Positions 24,784-32,296 of a stretch of 38,547 nt of DNA are shown piece by piece. This DNA comes from Blautia sp. (GTDB lineage Bacteria > Bacillota > Clostridia > Lachnospirales > Lachnospiraceae), in assembly GCA_023667395.1 (NCBI GenBank), contig JAMPAC010000024.1:1-38547 (forward strand), given 5' to 3'. Position numbers and translations under genes: made by a program. A model generated the notes under the pieces. It had not been told where the DNA came from. It saw only the letters and a program-made list of their open reading frames with translations, and did no database searches. The first letter of the stretch is position 1; every line of letters starts with the position of its first letter.

Positions 24784-25737
24784 ATGGGAAATATGTGGCT
24801 CGGATTATTGATAGCCGGAATCATTATCATAGTTTGTATACTTGTGGCATTATGTTTGGGCAGGCTGCCTGATGCGGTGAAATTTTTTGTGGTTAAGCCC
24901 AAACTTGTGGAGGGGAGTTACGAACCTTTGCTGATGCTGGAGGAGATGGGACGGAACTGTCTCGGTAAAATAGGAGACAAACAGATAGAATTGATTTTTG
25001 ATATTGACAAAAATCTGCCTGCAAAGCTGCGCGGCGACGCGGAGCGGATCCGCCAGGTTATCATGTGTCTTTTGGAGAATTCCATCCAGTTCGTGGAAAA
25101 GGGATATGTCAGGCTGTTGATCAAGGTATATCCCGTGCCGGAGAATGAAATGATAGAGTTAAACATTTCTGTCAAGGATACCGGAAAAGGTATCGATCCC
25201 GGGAAGATGGAGAAGCTTTTTTCTTTCCGCATTCCCCACGGACGCTCGAAAGGAGACAGCGTGAGCAACGAGTTGTTTGTTTCCCAGCGCCTGATTGGGA
25301 GCATGGGCGGCAGGATCCATGTGAAGAGCGAGGAAGGCAGGGGCAGCGAATTCTGGTTTGCCATCCAGCAGAAGATAGCGGATCCCTCCCCTGCGGCGTA
25401 CATAAAAAAACCGGAAAATGGCAGGGTTCCGAAAGTCAGCGCGAAATTCAGCAATTCGTATCGGGAAGCGGCGCTGATGTCCCTGCTCAACATGTACAAA
25501 GTGTCTTTCATTCCTTATGACATTTTACAGGATGTGGGAATGATGGCGGATTATATTTTTACGGATCACGGGGTTTATTACGAGTCGGAGCAGGAAATGA
25601 TGGAACTGGTCAGGCGCAGGGAGAATATCTGTGTGCTGGAGAATCCCCTGCGTGATCATAAAAAGCTGGAGGGAGTGACCATTTGTTATCGTCCTTTCTT
25701 CTCATTGAATTTCTGTCGGCTTTTGAGCCAGGTATAG
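24784..25737 (+). CDS. Membrane-anchored histidine-kinase-like ATPase without H-box, plus degenerate C-terminal domain
   Basis: The 317-residue protein starts with one membrane helix (residues 5-25). It continues into a HATPase_c domain: the region LRGDAERIRQVIMCLLENSI has the N-box (Asn99), KDTGKGIDP (131-139) is the G1 box, and MGGRIHVKSEEGRGSEFWF is the typical end. There is no dimerisation/phosphoacceptor domain and no conserved histidine before it, and the GLGL box is replaced by SVSNELFVSQRLIGS. The last 100 residues have the length and strand spacing of a receiver (MADYIFTD) but lack a convincing acidic pocket. It may be a decayed hybrid kinase or a regulator that binds ATP without phosphorelay. 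It directly precedes truA (9 nt). Confidence 0.75.
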   Translation: MGNMWLGLLIAGIIIIVCILVALCLGRLPDAVKFFVVKPKLVEGSYEPLLMLEEMGRNCLGKIGDKQIELIFDIDKNLPAKLRGDAERIRQVIMCLLENSIQFVEKGYVRLLIKVYPVPENEMIELNISVKDTGKGIDPGKMEKLFSFRIPHGRSKGDSVSNELFVSQRLIGSMGGRIHVKSEEGRGSEFWFAIQQKIADPSPAAYIKKPENGRVPKVSAKFSNSYREAALMSLLNMYKVSFIPYDILQDVGMMADYIFTDHGVYYESEQEMMELVRRRENICVLENPLRDHKKLEGVTICYRPFFSLNFCRLLSQV

Positions 25738-25746
25738 GGGGGACTT

Positions 25747-26481
25747 ATGAAAAATTATAAAATGTTGATTGAATACGACGGCAGCCGTTATTCCGGCTGG
25801 CAGAAACAGCCCGATCACGAGACGATTCAGGGCAAGCTGGAGAAAGTATTGTCCCTGATGTGTCAGGAGGAGGTAGAGGTCATCGGCGCCGGACGAACCG
25901 ACGCAGGGGTTCATGCCAAGGGAATGGTGGCCAATGCCAATATGACCACGGAACTTTCCGGGGAGGAGATTCGCGCATACCTGAACCGCTATCTGCCTGA
26001 TGACATTGCGGTAAAAGAGGTCGGGGAAGCTTCCCCCAGATTTCATGCCCGATATAACGCAGCTGGCAAGACTTACCGCTATACCTGTTATAACGGCGCG
26101 GTCAAGTCTGTATTTGACAGAAAATATATCACCCCCTTGGAGGAAAAACCGGACATTGAGAAGATGCTGCAGGCGGCGGAACTGTTAAAGGGGGAACATG
26201 ATTTCAGGAATTTCTGCGTCAACCCCAGAATGAAAAAATCCACGGTGCGTGATGTGGATCGGATTGATATTGTCCGTAAGGGCGGTTATATTATTTTTAC
26301 GATTCATGGAAACAGTTTCCTGCAGAACATGGTGCGTATTATGGTGGGAGTCCTGCTGGAGGTAGGCTGCGGCAGGATGACCTGCGATCAGGTTCGGGAT
26401 GTGCTGGTGGCGAAAGACAGGCAGAAAGCTGGTCCCACAGCCCCGGCTCAGGGACTGTGCCTGATGAGCGTGGATTACTAA
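25747..26481 (+). CDS. truA: tRNA pseudouridine synthase A
   Basis: A 244-residue TruA, close to family length. It begins YKMLIEYDGSRYSGWQKQP and has the catalytic motif GAGRTDAGVHA (Asp52). Later GKTYRYTCYNG, FHARYNAAGK, RDVDRI and NSFLQNMVRIMVG are also conserved. It converts uridines 38-40 of tRNA anticodon stems to pseudouridine. The start has AGGGGGG just upstream. Confidence 0.97.
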   Translation: MKNYKMLIEYDGSRYSGWQKQPDHETIQGKLEKVLSLMCQEEVEVIGAGRTDAGVHAKGMVANANMTTELSGEEIRAYLNRYLPDDIAVKEVGEASPRFHARYNAAGKTYRYTCYNGAVKSVFDRKYITPLEEKPDIEKMLQAAELLKGEHDFRNFCVNPRMKKSTVRDVDRIDIVRKGGYIIFTIHGNSFLQNMVRIMVGVLLEVGCGRMTCDQVRDVLVAKDRQKAGPTAPAQGLCLMSVDY

Positions 26482-26621
26482 ACCATGTGCCGTTTGAAAG
26501 AGCGGGTATGCCGATCGCAAATTTGTGCCTGCGACAGTGTACAACAAAAAGCTTACGCTTTTCGTTATCAGGAATTCGCAGGTTGCGGAAAGGCATGATG
26601 ATTAAAATGAGAGGAACGGAT

Positions 26622-27266
26622 ATGGAAAGAAAGGTCAGTGCGAATGGATATGGGCTTTGTCTGTTTTCCGCGGATATGTTACAGGAGTTTCTGAAGAAGA
26701 ACAAAATACGGAAACGGAAGCTGCTGAGCCTATTGCAGAAAGATAAGGAACTCTATCTGACCAGTATCAAAGAGGGAATCTGGGTTCCCCTGGCGCAGAT
26801 CAACTATGATGCCTATGCCATCAGGCTGGAGGGACAGGATCAGCCCTTTGACGATCAGTGGGAGCAGAAAATAGACTACGGCGGATTCAATCTGGAGATC
26901 AGGGACGGGCTCTGGGTTTCCGGGATCAGCAGGTTGGAACCTTTTGAGCCGGACGAGTACCATATTGAGACGGGAGAGGTTTATAAAGTGTCGCCCCTGG
27001 GTCAGGAGTTTTTCCACTCTCCTCAGGAGAGATGGTACACGGTTCTGAACGGCTGGAGGGATTATACGGACATAAAATTTGATGTACCCGCCGGGAAATA
27101 TCACCTGTCCATCAAAGGTTATGTCCGAAAGGAGAAAGTGGAGGCTCCCGAGCCGAACTGTGGATTCTATTTCTCCCTGACGGAAACGGCAGCCTTTGAC
27201 GATTTCAGGAATCCCAGGGAATCGGACGATTATGACTTCAATGTGGGAAGCATGAAGGAGCAATGA
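26622..27266 (+). CDS. Hypothetical protein, 214 aa
   Basis: I do not recognise this protein. From ATG 26622 (GAGAGGAAC upstream) it begins MERKVSANGYGLCLFSADML and has a basic helix (KKNKIRKRKLLSLLQK). It then becomes a beta-rich, aromatic and acidic region with DEYHIETGEVYKVSPLGQ, WRDYTDIKFDVPAGKYHLSI and GFYFSLTETAAFDDF. The pattern suggests a cytoplasmic beta-sandwich or immunity-like fold. An in-frame extension to 26457 overlaps truA and looks non-coding. The next feature is a strong terminator at 27305. Confidence 0.7.
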   Translation: MERKVSANGYGLCLFSADMLQEFLKKNKIRKRKLLSLLQKDKELYLTSIKEGIWVPLAQINYDAYAIRLEGQDQPFDDQWEQKIDYGGFNLEIRDGLWVSGISRLEPFEPDEYHIETGEVYKVSPLGQEFFHSPQERWYTVLNGWRDYTDIKFDVPAGKYHLSIKGYVRKEKVEAPEPNCGFYFSLTETAAFDDFRNPRESDDYDFNVGSMKEQ

Positions 27267-27304
27267 TATAGGTCTTCCAGGCAGGTGAAAGACGCCCTGC
27301 AACC

Positions 27305-27355
27305 GCCGGTTGACAAATTTCCAAGCGCACTTGGTAGTTGTCAACCGGCATTTTT
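27305..27355 (+). terminator. Strong intrinsic terminator
   Basis: GCCGGTTGACAA (27305-27316) pairs perfectly with TTGTCAACCGGC (27338-27349), with an inner CCAAG/CTTGG pairing, followed by ATTTTTG. Confidence 0.88.
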
Positions 27356-27381
27356 GCTAGGATTTCCGTGTAACAATAAAT

Positions 27382-27481
27382 ACAGTCTCGGAACGGAAGC
27401 CCCGGAAAGAATTCCAGACACATAAACGGCTGAAATCCTTTTCAGGACAGGGGGTGTAGTGCAGAGGCGGAACTGGAATAG
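27382..27481 (+). repeat. Dispersed leader repeat, copy B
   Basis: The segment begins ACAGTCTCGGAACGGAAG and ends GCAGAGGCGGAACTGGAAT close to the ribosome binding site of the gene at 27497. It aligns with copy A (11542-11436, minus strand) over roughly 100 nt in the same orientation relative to the downstream gene, with most differences being transitions and small gaps. Confidence 0.65.
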
Positions 27482-27496
27482 AAGCAGGAGGATAAC

Positions 27497-28537
27497 ATGA
27501 TTTTAGCGGAAAAGGTTGCATCATTAAGAAAGAAAAAAGGCTGGTCCCAGGAGGAACTGGCGGAGAAGCTGGGGATATCCAGGCAGTCGGTCTCCAAGTG
27601 GGAGTCAGGCGCGTCCATACCGGACATTGATAAGATCATCATGCTGAGTGAACTTTTTCAGGTCAGCACGGATTATCTGTTAAAGGATGAAATGGAAGAA
27701 TCCGAGGGCATGGCGCAGGAAGCGGACGCGTCGGAGGAGCCGGTGAGACGGAGCGTGTCCCTGGAGGAGGCAAATACCTTTATGGCTCTGACGCGGAAGA
27801 ACGCGATTCCTAGGGCGCTGGCGGTGGCGCTGTTTGTGCTCTGTCCCACGCCTCTGATCCTGCTGGCCGGCATGGCGGAGGACAGTCGGTTTCAGATCAC
27901 GGAGGAAATGGCGATGGGTGCCGGCCTCGTGGTTCTGCTGGTTCTGGTGGCTGTGGGCGTCACTGTGCTTATTTTATGCGGAAGATATATGGAATCCTAC
28001 GCTTTCCTTGACAAGGAAATTTTTACGCTGCAATATGGCGTGGAGGGGATCACAAAGAAAAATAAGGAGTCCTTTGCCGGCCGTTTTCACATCATGGTGG
28101 CTGTGGGCGTGGCGCTCTGCATCCTGGGTGTGGTGCCGTTAGTGTTTTTTTCAATCACGGATGCCGGGGACTTTGTAATGATCTGCGGCGTGGTTCTGCT
28201 GCTTGTGCTGGTCGCTGCCGCCACATTCCTGTTTGTGTGGGCGGGTTCCATCCAGAACAGTTTCCATAAGCTGCTGCAGTCCGAGGAATTTTCCCCGGAG
28301 CAGAAAACCGCGTCAAAGAAGCTTGGCGCCTTTTCCGGGGCGTACTGGTGCGTGGTGACGGCGTTTTTCCTGGTGGTGTATGTGGTCTGCAAATGCAATC
28401 AGGATTATCTTTTTGACAACGATATACCTATGAATCTTGTGTTCGGGATGATCTGGGGTGTGGCGGGGCTGTTCTATGCCGCTGCCAGGATCGTCTTAAA
28501 AAGTATTATCATGAAAAACGGTAACGGGACGGATTGA
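27497..28537 (+). CDS. XRE-family regulator with six-helix membrane domain
   Basis: A 346-residue protein. Residues 1-62 are a classical helix-turn-helix (VASLRKKKGWSQEELAEKLG, ISRQSVSKWESGASIPDIDK, MLSELFQVSTDYLLKDE). After a charged linker come about six hydrophobic segments from residue 104 to the C-terminus, arranged as pairs separated by an internal loop with KNKESFAGRF and another with EEFSPEQKTASKK. Membrane-tethered XRE proteins with this architecture are common in Clostridia; they probably sense envelope changes. AGGAGGA lies 4 nt before the start. Target genes are unknown. Confidence 0.9.
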   Translation: MILAEKVASLRKKKGWSQEELAEKLGISRQSVSKWESGASIPDIDKIIMLSELFQVSTDYLLKDEMEESEGMAQEADASEEPVRRSVSLEEANTFMALTRKNAIPRALAVALFVLCPTPLILLAGMAEDSRFQITEEMAMGAGLVVLLVLVAVGVTVLILCGRYMESYAFLDKEIFTLQYGVEGITKKNKESFAGRFHIMVAVGVALCILGVVPLVFFSITDAGDFVMICGVVLLLVLVAAATFLFVWAGSIQNSFHKLLQSEEFSPEQKTASKKLGAFSGAYWCVVTAFFLVVYVVCKCNQDYLFDNDIPMNLVFGMIWGVAGLFYAAARIVLKSIIMKNGNGTD

Positions 28538-28579
28538 TGCTCCGTCCGGCGGCTGTTGACGTGGATCGGGAGGAATCGT

Positions 28580-29038
28580 ATGGCTGTCGGTATTTGTGTT
28601 ATTTCAGTGCTGGGAATCTTTTTCGGCGATCTGTGGATCAAGAACAGGATCGAGAAGACGGGCGGGGAAAACTTTCCCGCCTGCTTCGCCGGGAAGAAAC
28701 TGATTTTGAAAAAATATCACAATACCGGCGCCATGCTGGACCTGGGATCCTCCAAAAGGGCGTTGGTCGCGGCGGTATCGGTCATCCTTACGATCCTGAT
28801 CAGCATTGCTTTTGCGCTCAGTCTGGGACGCCACGGGAACAACGCCCTGCGGGCGGGATTGACGCTCCTGCTGGGAGGTTCTTTCAGCAATACCTACGAC
28901 CGTCTGAAGCGGAAATATGTGGTGGATTACCTGAGTTTTAATGTGAAGTGGAAATGGCTTCGGAACATTGTATTTAACTTGTCAGACTTTTGTATTATAA
29001 TAGGTTCCCTCCTGACAGCGCTTGCACTGTCAAAATAA
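28580..29038 (+). CDS. lspA: Signal peptidase II (lipoprotein signal peptidase)
   Basis: A 152-residue LspA-family aspartic peptidase that cleaves prolipoprotein signal peptides in the membrane. Conserved stretches are HNTGAML (48-54), GGSFSNTYDRLKRKYVVDYL with the first catalytic Asp116, and FNLSDFCIIIGS with the second, Asp136. Four hydrophobic segments are present. The ATG at 28580 follows GGGAGGA by 5 nt; a TTG at 28556 is rejected. It is slightly diverged from housekeeping LspA (external loop shortened, WIKNRIEK instead of the usual N-terminal form), so it could be a second copy. Confidence 0.88.
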   Translation: MAVGICVISVLGIFFGDLWIKNRIEKTGGENFPACFAGKKLILKKYHNTGAMLDLGSSKRALVAAVSVILTILISIAFALSLGRHGNNALRAGLTLLLGGSFSNTYDRLKRKYVVDYLSFNVKWKWLRNIVFNLSDFCIIIGSLLTALALSK

Positions 29039-29047
29039 GAAAATAAG

Positions 29048-29085
29048 AAAACGGTTCGGGAAATTATTTTTCTCCGAACCGTTTT
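29048..29085. terminator. Bidirectional terminator between lspA and the carbamate kinase gene
   Basis: AAAACGGTTCGG (29048-29059) pairs perfectly with CCGAACCGTTTT (29074-29085). Confidence 0.88.
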
Positions 29086-29102
29086 ATGCTTTCCGCTAAC
29101 GC

Positions 29103-30041
29103 TCATTCTATCGTTATCATGGTCCCGACCTTGCCTTTGACGGCATCTTTTACCCGGTCTATGGAAGTGATGATCACCTTTCCGCCGGGAACCTTTTCCA
29201 GGTATGCGATAGCGGCCTCAATCTTGGGCAGCATGGTGCCCTCGCCAAACTCTTTCGCATCGATCAGTTCCCTGGCTTCCGCTATGGTCAGGTGACTGAT
29301 GGGCGTCTGATCTTCTTTGCCGAAATCCCTGTATACATAATCCACCCCGGTAAGAATGATGAGTTCGTCACAGTTCAGGTCGGCGGCCAGTTTGCCTGCG
29401 ATGGCGTCCTTTTCTATGACAGCCGAAGCGCCTTTCAAAACGTGCTGCTGCTCGATCACGGGAATACCGCCGCCGCCGCAGGCGATGACCACCTGCCCCG
29501 CATTTACCAGGGCGCGGATCGCCTCGATCTCAACGATGTCAATGGGTTTCGGCGCGGCAACCACCCGGCGGAAGCCCTGGCCGGGATCCTCTTTTACATA
29601 GTTGCCCTTTTTGATCTCTGTGTCCGCGTCTTCCTTGGACATATAGCGCCCGATCACCTTGGTGGGCTCATAGAAAGCTTCGTCATAAGGATCCACCGTC
29701 ACCTGGGTCAGGATGGTGCTGACCGTCCTGGAGATGCCCCGGCTGAGCAGTTCCGCGCGGAGGGAATTCTGGATATCATAGCCCACATAACCCTGGCTCA
29801 TGGCGGAGCAGACACACATGGGAGCGGGAGTGTAATCGATATAGACACGGCGCAGTTCCGTCATGGCCTTATGTATCATGCTGACCTGGGGGCCGTTGCT
29901 GTGAGTGATGGTCAGCTGTCGATCCGCCTCCACCAGATCGGCCAGCGCTTTGGCGGTTTTCTTAACGGCATCCCGCTGTGCTTCGGTAGTATAGCCCAGC
30001 GCCTCGTGTCCCAGAGAAACAACAACCTTTTTCTTGTCCAT
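29103..30041 (-). CDS. arcC: Carbamate kinase
   Basis: A 312-residue amino-acid-kinase-fold protein with carbamate-kinase signatures: THSNGPQVSMI, CVCSAMSQGYVGYDIQNSL, QVVIACGGGGIPVI, VIEKDAIAGKLAADL and ILTGVDYVYRDFG. The enzyme makes ATP from carbamoyl phosphate, giving carbamate. It is not next to arcA or argF, so the source of carbamoyl phosphate here is unclear. The N-terminal loop is SLGHEALG where most members have ALGGNALL, a change at the phosphate-binding glycines worth noting. I placed the start at the Met giving MDKKKVVVSLG (30041); a Met four codons earlier lies too close to the ribosome binding site. Confidence 0.88.
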   Translation of the reverse strand: MDKKKVVVSLGHEALGYTTEAQRDAVKKTAKALADLVEADRQLTITHSNGPQVSMIHKAMTELRRVYIDYTPAPMCVCSAMSQGYVGYDIQNSLRAELLSRGISRTVSTILTQVTVDPYDEAFYEPTKVIGRYMSKEDADTEIKKGNYVKEDPGQGFRRVVAAPKPIDIVEIEAIRALVNAGQVVIACGGGGIPVIEQQHVLKGASAVIEKDAIAGKLAADLNCDELIILTGVDYVYRDFGKEDQTPISHLTIAEARELIDAKEFGEGTMLPKIEAAIAYLEKVPGGKVIITSIDRVKDAVKGKVGTMITIE

Positions 30042-30079
30042 GATATTGTACATCCCTTTCTTGAAATAATGGAATCAGT

Positions 30080-30108
30080 ATACCATGTGCACAAACCGCA
30101 CATGGTAT
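30080..30108. promoter_or_regulatory. 11-bp perfect palindrome in the carbamate-kinase leader
   Basis: ATACCATGTGC (30080-30090) and GCACATGGTAT (30098-30108) flank a 7-nt loop. It lies between the arcC promoter and start codon, so it may be a leader hairpin or a repressor-binding site also serving the divergent GH42 gene. Confidence 0.55.
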
Positions 30109-30147
30109 TTATGGCCATCCGGCCGCTGACTGCCTCGAATAAGGATT

Positions 30148-30175
30148 ATTGTACCATATTTCCAAATAAAAGCAA
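30148..30175 (-). promoter_or_regulatory. Promoter of the carbamate kinase gene
   Basis: On the minus strand TTGCTT (30175-30170), a 16-nt spacer and TACAAT (30153-30148). Confidence 0.6.
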
Positions 30176-30182
30176 AGACCTA

Positions 30183-30211
30183 TTGATTTTCCGGCGCGGG
30201 AAAGGTATGCT
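30183..30211 (+). promoter_or_regulatory. Promoter of the GH42 gene
   Basis: TTGATT (30183-30188), 17-nt spacer, TATGCT (30206-30211). It is divergent from the arcC promoter, with only 7 nt between the -35 boxes. Confidence 0.5.
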
Positions 30212-30253
30212 ATAACTGTTTGGATTCAACAATATGTAAAGGGGTATGTACAT

Positions 30254-32278
30254 ATGGAAAAAAATATCTTATTTCCGCAGATAAAAGGATTGGTGCACGG
30301 GGGAGATTACAACCCGGATCAGTGGCTGGACAGACCGGATATCCTGGCGGAGGATATCCGTCTGATGAAAAAGGCAGGCATCAACAGCGTCACGCTGGGC
30401 GTCTTTTCCTGGTCCGCCTACGAGCCCGTGGAGGGCGAATTCCATTTTGAATGGATGGAGGAGTTCATAGAGAACCTTTATCAAAACGGCATCTACACGG
30501 TGCTTTCCACGCCCTCCGGCGCAAGACCGGCCTGGCTGGACGCGGCCTATCCGGAGGCTATGCGGGTGAACAATCTGGGACTTCGCAATCATCACGGCGT
30601 GCGCCACAATCATTGTATGTCTTCTCCCAAATACCGGGAGAAAGTGGGCATCATTGACCGGAAACTGGCGGAGAGATTCGGCTCCCATCCTGGCGTTGTG
30701 ATGTACCATATTTCCAACGAACTGGGCGGGGAATGCTACTGTCCTCTCTGCGTAAAGCGTTTCCAGGAGTATCTGGCGGACAAATACGATCATGATATCG
30801 AGAAACTGAATCATGCGTGGTGGACGTCTTTCTGGAGCCATCATTACAACAGCTTCGAGCAGATCGAGCCTCCTTTTCAAAACGGCGAGACCAGCGTGAT
30901 GGGGCTGAATCTGGAGTGGAAGCGGTTCACCACATGGAATATGAACGATTTCATGAAGCATGAGATCCGCACCCTCCGCAGCGTGACGCCGGATATCCCC
31001 GTGACAACCAACTTCATGAGACTGTTCGAGGGGCTGGATTACCGGAAAATGGCGCCGGAACTGGATGCCATTTCCTGGGACAATTACCCCTGTTTTCATA
31101 ATGATTATGAAACCTTTGCCGACACCATGGCGGATACGGCGTTCCAGCATACGGTGATGCGCGGGCTGAAGCGCGGGACGCCTTTCATGATGATGGAGAG
31201 CGCTCCCGGCATGGTGAACTGGCATCAGTACAATAAGCCCAAGCGCCCCGGCGTCCATAAACTGGCCTGTCTCCAGGCGGTGGCCTGCGGTTCGGATACG
31301 GTGCAGTATTTCCAGTGGAGAAAGGGCAGAGGGTCCTACGAGCAGCACCATGGCGCTGTGGTGGATCATATCGGGACGGACGATACCAGGATATTCCGGG
31401 AGGTAGCCGACACAGGCGAGGCCATGAAGAAACTGGCAGCCGTGGCGGGGACGCTGGTAAAGGCGAAAGCGGCGCTGCTTTTTGACTGGGATAACCGCTT
31501 TGCAATCAAGGATGTGCGGGCGCTGGCGGACGAGACCAAGAAATATGACGACACCTGTATCGGCATCTGGAAACAGTTTATGAAAATGGGTGTGGAGATG
31601 GATATTGTGGGTTCCGATGAGGATTTGTCCCAATATGACCTGGTGGCGGCGCCCATGCTATATATGCTGCAGCCGGGGACGGCGGAGAACCTGAAGCGCT
31701 TTGTGGAGCGGGGAGGGCAGCTGCTTGCCACTTACTTTACAGGGTATGTGGATGCGGAACAGCTGTGCTATCTGGGAGGCTTCCCCGGGGACGGGCTTTC
31801 GGAACTGTTCGGCATCGTCAGCGAGGAGATTGACACCTATTATCCCTCCGACCGGAACCATATCCGATTTGAGGACGGCAGGGTCTGGGAAGTGGCGGAT
31901 TATGCGGAGATCCTGCGTGTGAAAGACGCAAAGGTGCTGGCGAGATACACGGAGGATTTTTACGCGGATACGGCGGCGCTGACCTGTAAAGAATATGGGA
32001 AAGGCAAGGCATATTATATGGCGGCGCGGGTGAAGCCGGAGGAGATGGAGTCATTGTTTGGGCAGATGCTGGCGGATGCGGGGATTCCCGGGAAGAAGCT
32101 TCCCGACGGCGTGGAACGCCATGTCCGGGAGGGTGAGGAATGCGTTTATGCATTTTACCTGAATGGGAATGCGGAAGCGGCGGAAGTGGAAGATGTGGAA
32201 GGCGTGGATCTGCTGACGGACGTGAAAGTGCAGGGGACGCTGAGGCTGCCCGGGTATGGGGTGGCGGTGATCGTATGA
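30254..32278 (+). CDS. GH42 beta-galactosidase
   Basis: A 674-residue glycoside hydrolase family 42 enzyme, cytoplasmic (no signal peptide). It starts IKGLVHGGDYNPDQW. The acid/base Glu156 lies in YHISNELGGECYC, and the nucleophile Glu315 in FMMMESAPG. Four cysteines of the family zinc site are present: Cys121 (NHCMSS) and Cys161, Cys163, Cys166 (CYCPLC). The central trimerisation domain (about 395-600) and small C-terminal beta domain ending in a GYGVAVIV-type stretch follow. Such enzymes remove beta-linked galactose from oligosaccharides taken up by the cell. AAAGGGG lies 9 nt before ATG 30254. Promoter shared region with arcC. Confidence 0.95.
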   Translation: MEKNILFPQIKGLVHGGDYNPDQWLDRPDILAEDIRLMKKAGINSVTLGVFSWSAYEPVEGEFHFEWMEEFIENLYQNGIYTVLSTPSGARPAWLDAAYPEAMRVNNLGLRNHHGVRHNHCMSSPKYREKVGIIDRKLAERFGSHPGVVMYHISNELGGECYCPLCVKRFQEYLADKYDHDIEKLNHAWWTSFWSHHYNSFEQIEPPFQNGETSVMGLNLEWKRFTTWNMNDFMKHEIRTLRSVTPDIPVTTNFMRLFEGLDYRKMAPELDAISWDNYPCFHNDYETFADTMADTAFQHTVMRGLKRGTPFMMMESAPGMVNWHQYNKPKRPGVHKLACLQAVACGSDTVQYFQWRKGRGSYEQHHGAVVDHIGTDDTRIFREVADTGEAMKKLAAVAGTLVKAKAALLFDWDNRFAIKDVRALADETKKYDDTCIGIWKQFMKMGVEMDIVGSDEDLSQYDLVAAPMLYMLQPGTAENLKRFVERGGQLLATYFTGYVDAEQLCYLGGFPGDGLSELFGIVSEEIDTYYPSDRNHIRFEDGRVWEVADYAEILRVKDAKVLARYTEDFYADTAALTCKEYGKGKAYYMAARVKPEEMESLFGQMLADAGIPGKKLPDGVERHVREGEECVYAFYLNGNAEAAEVEDVEGVDLLTDVKVQGTLRLPGYGVAVIV

Positions 32279-32296
32279 TCCTGATAATGCTGCAGA

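Noticed and set aside
26545-26562. AAAAGC/GCTTTT hairpin after truA as terminator
   Set aside because: Short, AT-rich stem with no T tract after it; too weak to call.
30269-31633. 454-aa open frame antisense to the GH42 gene
   Set aside because: It is a mirror frame of a high-GC coding gene with intact GH42 catalytic residues; no ribosome binding site and no recognisable domain.
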